Shown: piece by piece, positions 59,152-64,000 of the stretch
Position numbering within the stretch: position 1 is the first letter of the stretch
How the letters are laid out: each line of letters begins with the position of its first letter
Source of the DNA: Actinomycetota bacterium
GTDB taxonomy: Bacteria; Actinomycetota; Acidimicrobiia; Acidimicrobiales; Ilumatobacteraceae
Direction: 5' to 3'
NCBI GenBank assembly: GCA_009702755.1
Contig: WLHL01000003.1
Span: forward strand, 1 to 64,000
DNA: 64,000 nt
The notes under the pieces: generated by a model
What the model was told of the DNA's origin: nothing
Database searches by the model: none
Seen by the model: only the letters and a program-made list of their open reading frames with translations
Translations under genes and position numbers: made by a program

Positions 59152-59970
59152 TTACTTGGAGTCGCTGAGACGAACCAGTGTTTCTTGCGCCACCGTCGCA
59201 ACATGTGTTCCATCTTCAGCGAACACGTACCCGAAGGCCAGACCGCGGCTGTTGCGATACGAATGACAGTTCATTTCGTACAAATGCCACTTGCTCGAAT
59301 CAATATCGCGATGAAACCAAATCGTGTGATCAAGGCTTGCTGAGAAGAACGCGTTCTCTACGTTCCACTTCTTGCGCAATTCCGGAACGCCACGAATGAC
59401 GGCACCCGTTGGCAAGTCGTCGGACAAATACGCCAATGCACACCGGTGCATGAGTTGATCGTCGCCAAAGTCTTCCTTTGTGCGATACCAACTCATCAGT
59501 CGTCCCGAACCATCACGAGCATCTTTCGAAATGAAGTCGAAAGGAATTTCACGCTGCTCAATGTGTGGCGACCACGTATCTGTCGGTGCGAGATCATCAG
59601 GACGAGGAATATCCGATGGCATTGACACCACTGTCACTTCTGCCGATGGTTCTGGCAGTTGATAGCTGGCTTCCAAGTTCAAGATGGCGCCATTTGATTG
59701 ACGTGCGACAACTCGACGTGTGGAGAAACTACGGCCATTGCGAATTCGATCAACTTCGTAACGCACTGTTTCGGTGTTGTCACCACGTCGAATGAAGTAC
59801 GCACGAACAGAGTGAGGAAGAAAACCTTCTTCAACAGTGTGTGATGCAGCACGTAACGATTGCGCAACGATGTGTCCGCCATACAAGCCGCCCCAGGGAT
59901 ACGCGAATCCTTCGCCCACCATGACATCCGTGCCATGGTCCGTGAGTTCAAACAGTTGTGCAATACCCAT
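59152..59970 (-). CDS. tesB: Acyl-CoA thioesterase II
   Basis: A 272-residue double-hotdog TesB: GEGFAYPWGGLYGGHIVAQSLRAA, HSVRAYFIRRGDNTETVRYEVDRIRNGRSFSTRRVVA, and SASLDHTIWFHRDIDSSKWHLYEMNCHSYRNSRGLAFG with the C-terminal catalytic Asp and Thr/Gln region. It hydrolyses medium- and long-chain acyl-CoA. It overlaps the lipoprotein stop by one base. Confidence 0.93.
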   Translation of the reverse strand: MGIAQLFELTDHGTDVMVGEGFAYPWGGLYGGHIVAQSLRAASHTVEEGFLPHSVRAYFIRRGDNTETVRYEVDRIRNGRSFSTRRVVARQSNGAILNLEASYQLPEPSAEVTVVSMPSDIPRPDDLAPTDTWSPHIEQREIPFDFISKDARDGSGRLMSWYRTKEDFGDDQLMHRCALAYLSDDLPTGAVIRGVPELRKKWNVENAFFSASLDHTIWFHRDIDSSKWHLYEMNCHSYRNSRGLAFGYVFAEDGTHVATVAQETLVRLSDSK

Positions 59971-60359
59971 TATTCAGAAATTCGAATGATGGAGAGAACC
60001 TCTTCGGTGATGTGGCTCTCGATCTCAAAATCACCGGCTTCATCAGCAATAAAGCTGATAACTCCCTTTTCACCTTTTGGTAAATCTCCGGTTGTGAGGT
60101 CATACCCATGAAGATGCACTTCATCGTCTGCATTGGGGTTCACGATGGTTAGTTCAACATTGGAACCTTTTGTAAACGAAACGATGTTCTTGGCGCCAGA
60201 GTTCTCACCGACGGTCAACGTGAAAGTCTCCGTGTTCGACTCATCAGATGAATTTGTAGCGACGGTTGTTGGCGCTACTGACGTTGAGTCAGTTGTGGTT
60301 GCATCACCACAGGATGACAACGCGAATACTGCGAGAGCAGCAAAAGCAATCTTCTTCAT
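59970..60359 (-). CDS. Cupredoxin-like lipoprotein
   Basis: A 129-residue lipoprotein: lipobox ALSSC at about residue 17, a Ser/Thr linker, then a small beta-domain (FTLTVGENSGAKNIVSFTKGSNVELTIVNP, DDEVHLHGYD, KGVISFIADEAGDFEIESH). The HLHGYD motif and spacing resemble cupredoxin-type domains, but a full His-Cys-His-Met site is not visible, so metal binding is uncertain. Upstream of and coupled to tesB. Confidence 0.75.
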   Translation of the reverse strand: MKKIAFAALAVFALSSCGDATTTDSTSVAPTTVATNSSDESNTETFTLTVGENSGAKNIVSFTKGSNVELTIVNPNADDEVHLHGYDLTTGDLPKGEKGVISFIADEAGDFEIESHITEEVLSIIRISE

Positions 60360-60409
60360 CTGTCCATTCTTTCAGAACTGTTCAAACGCAAAGAAAGTCA
60401 CTGCTGTGA

Positions 60410-61003
60410 CTATGAACCGAAATCGAAGCCCAAATCTTCTGCTGTGAGAAGTGGGACAAATGTAAGTCCCGCTTCTTTCGCCATGGCTCCGCATGTGCCG
60501 CCTCTGTCCACAATCACTGTGATGAGAACCGGGTCAGCACCGAATGCTCGAACAACTTCGACGGCCTCGAGTGGACTGGTTCCACGAGTCACGGTGTCTT
60601 CGGTGATGACAACTTTGTCGCCCACCTGTAATGCCCCAGCAATGCGGCCAGTGACACCATGGTCTTTTGCTTCTTTGCGCACACTGAAGCTTCGGAGATT
60701 TCTTCCCTGTGTTGCAGCTATGGCCGCAATGCCGTACGCCACCGGATCAGCACCCATTGTCAGCCCACCAATGGCAGTGACGTCACTAGGAATTACATCT
60801 AGAGCGGCCTGCGCGACCAACAACATTCCGTCGGGGCGACACATTGTTTGTTTTGTGTCGAGAAACCACGTGCTCTTGCGCCCGGATTTCAAGGTGAAGT
60901 CACCAGTTTTCACGGAGTACTGAAATACGTGATCGCGCAATTTCGCCAGTGTGGGAGACAGTTCACGAAGGCCAGTCGGTGTGTGCGGATACAAGTTCGT
61001 CAT
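60410..61003 (-). CDS. pyrE: Orotate phosphoribosyltransferase
   Basis: A 197-residue PyrE: FTLKSGRKSTWFLDTKQTM, VTAIGGLTMGADPVAYGIAAIA, SVRKEAKDHGVTGRIAG (the mobile loop) and the PRPP motif VVITEDTVTRGTSPLEAVEV. It converts orotate and PRPP to OMP. TAGTGT lies 8 nt before ATG 61003, which I prefer to in-frame starts at 61027 and 61048. Confidence 0.93.
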   Translation of the reverse strand: MTNLYPHTPTGLRELSPTLAKLRDHVFQYSVKTGDFTLKSGRKSTWFLDTKQTMCRPDGMLLVAQAALDVIPSDVTAIGGLTMGADPVAYGIAAIAATQGRNLRSFSVRKEAKDHGVTGRIAGALQVGDKVVITEDTVTRGTSPLEAVEVVRAFGADPVLITVIVDRGGTCGAMAKEAGLTFVPLLTAEDLGFDFGS

Positions 61004-61133
61004 TGCATGCGACACTAGTAGCGACATCAAACTATTTGAGGCTTGCAACCAATAAATACATTAAAGTTGCGCAATAAAACTTACGACTAGGAATCTTCAT
61101 TAGTAAGTAGTTACTGTGGAGAAGAGAGTTGAT

Positions 61134-61553
61134 ATGGCTACCAAAAAGAGTTCCCCCAAAACATCCACAATGAGCGCTTCTCACAAGAACGCTCTTGCTA
61201 ATGGGCGCACCGAGGGACGTGTCATTCGCGAGTATCTCGAGATTGTGGAAGCCATCAAACCAAAGCGCGGACGTCGTCGCACTCCCGAGTCAATTACGAA
61301 GCGCCTGGCCGTTATTGCAACCGAACTGAAGACGGCCGACCCTGTCACCAAAGTGCGCCTCATTCAAGAGCGCCTCAACTTGCGGACAGAACTCGCCGGC
61401 ATGAAGACAAAGACTGAAGTCGGTACCGCAGAAGCTCGTTTCATCAAAGTGGCGCGTTCATTCAGCGTGCGTAACGAGATCACCTACGACGCATGGCGTG
61501 AGTTTGGCGTGACGCCAGCAGTGCTCAAGCGCGCTGGTATCGAGCGCGATTAA
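61134..61553 (+). CDS. Conserved basic hypothetical protein
   Basis: A 139-residue very basic helical protein: a Lys/Ser-rich N-terminus (ATKKSSPKTSTMSASHKNAL), then KPKRGRRRTPESITKRLAVIATELKTADPVTKVRLIQERLNLRTEL and a C-terminal ITYDAWREFGVTPAVLKRAGIERD. It looks like actinobacterial proteins of unknown function that I recall from related genomes. The RGRRRTP patch and AWREFGV module suggest nucleic-acid binding. ATG 61134 follows GAGAG; GTG 61116 is possible. Confidence 0.7.
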   Translation: MATKKSSPKTSTMSASHKNALANGRTEGRVIREYLEIVEAIKPKRGRRRTPESITKRLAVIATELKTADPVTKVRLIQERLNLRTELAGMKTKTEVGTAEARFIKVARSFSVRNEITYDAWREFGVTPAVLKRAGIERD

Positions 61554-62858
61554 CTACTGAGCCGCATTCAGGGCGTCAACTGCCCTGCCTGCATGTTGCA
61601 AGACACGATCAAGGTCAAACGCAGCATCAATGAGTGATGCATCAAGTGTGACTGCTTTGTCGGCAACCAAAACATCGCGCAATGGCGTCGACGTTTCAAT
61701 AGCTGTTCGTGCTGCACTCTGAACAATGCGATACGCATCATCACGAGTCATTCCTGATTCCACCAGTGCGAGAAGAATCGATTGCGAGAACACCACGCCG
61801 TGTAAAGAATTCAGATTCTTGACCATCTGATCGGTATCAACTTCAAGATTTCCCAGCAAGCGCGACATTCGCTTCACCATGTACAGCGCAAGCGATGCGG
61901 AATCAGGAAGCACGATTCGTTCTGCGGATGAGTGTGAGATGTCACGTTCATGCCATAGCGGCACATCTTGCAATCCCACTTGTGCATTGGCACGCAACAC
62001 ACGTGACAAGCCTGTAATTGTTTCAGCACTAATCGGGTTGCGCTTGTGTGGCATCGCACTAGAACCCTTTTGTCCGGCACTAAAGCCTTCACGTACTTCA
62101 TTAACTTCTGTGCGCTGAAGATGCCGAAGTTCTACTGCGATTGTTTCCAACGTTGTACCGATACTTGCGCAGGCATACAGGAATTCAGCATGGCGATCGC
62201 GCGAGACCACTTGTGTTGCAGGCACTGGCACAAGCCCAAGTCGCTGTGCAACAGCTGCTTCTACTGCGGGTGAAATATTGGAATACGTTCCGACTGCACC
62301 CGACAGCTTGCAAACCGAAATATTGGTTGCGGCATGACGCAAGCGATCACGATCGCGCAACAACTGCAATCCGAATAACGCAATCTTGGCACCGAATGTC
62401 GTTGGCTCTGCATGAATGCCGTGCGTACGACCGATCATTGCTGATCCACGATGATCCGTTGCCATCTTTGTCACCACACCCACAAGGTCGGTGAGTGCTG
62501 CATCAATCAATTGACATGCATCACGCAGTGCCCAGCACAATCCGGTGTCCACAACATCGGTACTGGTGAGTCCGTAGTGAATCCATGATCCGGCGGGCGA
62601 ACCAATCGCTGCCTGCACCACATCAACAAACGCAGCAACATCATGATTCGTGATTGCTTCACGCGCTTCTACTTCTGCAACAAATGCATCTGTGATCGCC
62701 GGCGCATTGGAACGACATGCTTTCGCCGCATCTGCTGGCACGACACCTGCTTCAGCCATTGCTTCAGCGACGCACAACTCAATCTCGAGCCACCGCGACA
62801 TCTTCCCCACTTCGGAGAACAGTGCATCGGTTTCAGGAGTTGAGTAACGCTGAATCAT
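61554..62858 (-). CDS. purB: Adenylosuccinate lyase
   Basis: A 434-residue member of the fumarase/aspartase superfamily: RYSTPETDALFSEVGKMSRWLEIE, YGLTSTDVVDTGL, MIGRTHGIHAEPTTFG and the signature SSAMPHKRNPISAE. It acts in IMP synthesis and in making AMP from adenylosuccinate, directly after PurA, whose gene overlaps its start by ATGA. Confidence 0.96.
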   Translation of the reverse strand: MIQRYSTPETDALFSEVGKMSRWLEIELCVAEAMAEAGVVPADAAKACRSNAPAITDAFVAEVEAREAITNHDVAAFVDVVQAAIGSPAGSWIHYGLTSTDVVDTGLCWALRDACQLIDAALTDLVGVVTKMATDHRGSAMIGRTHGIHAEPTTFGAKIALFGLQLLRDRDRLRHAATNISVCKLSGAVGTYSNISPAVEAAVAQRLGLVPVPATQVVSRDRHAEFLYACASIGTTLETIAVELRHLQRTEVNEVREGFSAGQKGSSAMPHKRNPISAETITGLSRVLRANAQVGLQDVPLWHERDISHSSAERIVLPDSASLALYMVKRMSRLLGNLEVDTDQMVKNLNSLHGVVFSQSILLALVESGMTRDDAYRIVQSAARTAIETSTPLRDVLVADKAVTLDASLIDAAFDLDRVLQHAGRAVDALNAAQ

Positions 62859-64000
62859 GAACGAACCACCATCGCATCTCGGGAAGGACCAGTGCCCACC
62901 ATCGTGACAGGAATTCCCGTCTCACGTTCCACAATGGCAACTAGGCGTTGCGCGCTCTCGGGTAATGCATCAAAAGAAGTAATTCCTTCTGTGCTGCTCT
63001 TCCAACCCGGCAGTGTTTCCCACACTGGTTCCACTTGAGCGAGGCGCTCCACAGTGTCCGGATAGTTCTTCACAATTTCGCCATTGATTTTGTAACCAAC
63101 ACACACCTTGACTTCATCAAAGGTGTCAAGAACATCCAACTTGGTGAGGGCAATTTCAGTTAAGGAATTCAGGCGCATTGCGTGACGAAGCATCACTGTG
63201 TCGAGCCATCCTGTGCGACGGCGACGACCGGTGACAGTGCCGTACTCTCGGCCGATGTCAACGAGTGCTTCGCCGAGTGCATCAGTGAGCTCGCTAGGGA
63301 AAGGTCCCATTCCCACACGTGTTGTGTACGCCTTTGCAATTCCGACAACACGATCAATGTGGCGTGGTCCGAGACCAGAACCCACTGCAGCGCCACCACT
63401 CGTGGGGTTCGAAGAAGTGACGTACGGGTATGTTCCGTGATCAACGTCAAGGAATGTTGCTTGTGCACCTTCCAACAGAATGTGTTCACCTTTTTCACGT
63501 GCATCGTGCAATAGGTTCACGGTGTCAGCAACATACGGAACAAGTCGTGCTGCATAGGCCACAAACTCTGCAACAACTTGTTCGACATCAAAAGTGTCGC
63601 CACCGATGTCGCTCACTTCACGACGAGCAGCAGTTGCTCGCTCACGCACTTTTGTTTCAAACGTTGCGGCGTTGAGAACTTCGCCCACGCGAATACCTGA
63701 ACGCTTGACCTTGTCAACGTACGCAGGTCCGATGCCCTTCAACGTTGTTCCAATCTTTCCGTCACCACGAGCAGCTTCGAGAGCAGCGTCGATGGCTTGA
63801 TGCCACGGGAAGATGAGGTGCGCCAGGCTCGACACTTTCAAACGTGCAGTGGAGATTCCACGAGATTCAAGCGAATCAATTTCTTTGAAGAGTGTGGGGA
63901 GGTCAACAACAACTCCGTTGCCAATCACTGGCGTGACGGTGTCATAGAAGACGCCACTGGGCGTCAACTGCAAAGCGTATTTTTGGTCGCCAATAACAAC
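62855..64000 (-). CDS. purA: Adenylosuccinate synthetase (5' end outside the window)
   Basis: Partial: about 380 C-terminal residues are present and the reading frame stays open to the window edge (VVIGDQKYALQLTPSG continues upstream). Recognisable blocks are TTLKGIGPAYVDKVKRSGIRVGE, LLEGAQATFLDVDHGTYPYVTSSNPTSGG, TRVGMGPFPSEL, TGRRRRTGWLDTVMLRHA and VGTGPSRDAMVVRS. It joins IMP and aspartate using GTP. The N-terminal GDEGKGK loop lies beyond 64000. The ORF-track start (TTG 63973) is internal. Confidence 0.95.
   Translation of the reverse strand, partial: VVIGDQKYALQLTPSGVFYDTVTPVIGNGVVVDLPTLFKEIDSLESRGISTARLKVSSLAHLIFPWHQAIDAALEAARGDGKIGTTLKGIGPAYVDKVKRSGIRVGEVLNAATFETKVRERATAARREVSDIGGDTFDVEQVVAEFVAYAARLVPYVADTVNLLHDAREKGEHILLEGAQATFLDVDHGTYPYVTSSNPTSGGAAVGSGLGPRHIDRVVGIAKAYTTRVGMGPFPSELTDALGEALVDIGREYGTVTGRRRRTGWLDTVMLRHAMRLNSLTEIALTKLDVLDTFDEVKVCVGYKINGEIVKNYPDTVERLAQVEPVWETLPGWKSSTEGITSFDALPESAQRLVAIVERETGIPVTMVGTGPSRDAMVVRS

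Noticed and set aside
1-64000. CRISPR arrays, insertion sequences, prophage genes or toxin-antitoxin pairs
   Set aside because: No regularly spaced repeats, transposases, terminal inverted repeats or phage structural genes were recognised.

Overview
The window looks like chromosome of a free-living, compact-genome actinobacterium, most likely class Acidimicrobiia (Ilumatobacter or freshwater acIV type). Evidence: a WhiB protein, an acyl-CoA carboxylase with an epsilon-like subunit, a mycothiol-type maleylpyruvate isomerase fold, an F420/LLM oxidoreductase, a clpS-DUF2017 pair, an actinobacterial CtaC-D-E-F-G oxidase cluster and moderate GC. Genes are packed tightly. Convergent neighbours often share or abut stop codons, operon members commonly overlap by ATGA or GTGA, and at least 14 genes carry a TANNNT hexamer 5-7 nt before the start codon, the signature of leaderless transcription. 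No phage, IS element, integrase or CRISPR array was seen.

Layout. 0-5 kb: tRNA-Ser, SRP RNA, a secreted SWM/FN3 protein, a 5'-3' exonuclease, a pirin, an SDR and a prepilin peptidase. 5-9.5 kb: methylmalonyl-CoA epimerase, crotonyl-CoA carboxylase/reductase and a divergent acetyl-CoA acetyltransferase (an ethylmalonyl-CoA-type set), then a CLC transporter with F-type motifs. 9.4-22 kb: recR-dnaX, a CopC/CopD-like protein, an acyl-CoA carboxylase block, a phosphodiesterase, a CoA-transferase, an MFS exporter, msrA and rmuC. 21.9-27.6 kb: a nine-gene Tad pilus operon ending in a membrane-anchored BTAD regulator; its prepilin peptidase is probably the one at 4.4 kb. 27.7-41 kb: map, coaA, an orphan, small regulators, Nudix, M20 peptidase, acyl-CoA metabolism, dut, orn and an acyl-ACP thioesterase. 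A remnant of a carotenoid oxygenase lies at about 35.0 kb. 41.3-48.3 kb: a small membrane protein, WhiB, TlpA-CcdA, pdxH, serS and an ABC exporter. 48.3-57.9 kb: the terminal oxidase operon. 57.9-64 kb: clpS, DUF2017, three tRNAs, tesB, a cupredoxin-like lipoprotein, pyrE, purB and purA (cut by the window end).

The most unusual region is the oxidase operon. Besides a complete catalytic oxidase (CtaC with fused cytochrome c, CtaD, CtaE, subunit IV, CtaG, heme O synthase CtaB) it encodes a second subunit I homologue that has lost nearly all heme and copper ligands. That protein is translationally coupled to a second subunit III-like protein and followed by a membrane protein with a CtaF-like segment and a ligand-free cupredoxin-like tail. 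I infer an accessory, non-catalytic oxidase module. A second unusual element is a 3 x 24-bp tandem repeat between ccr and the thiolase gene that overlaps the predicted ccr promoter.
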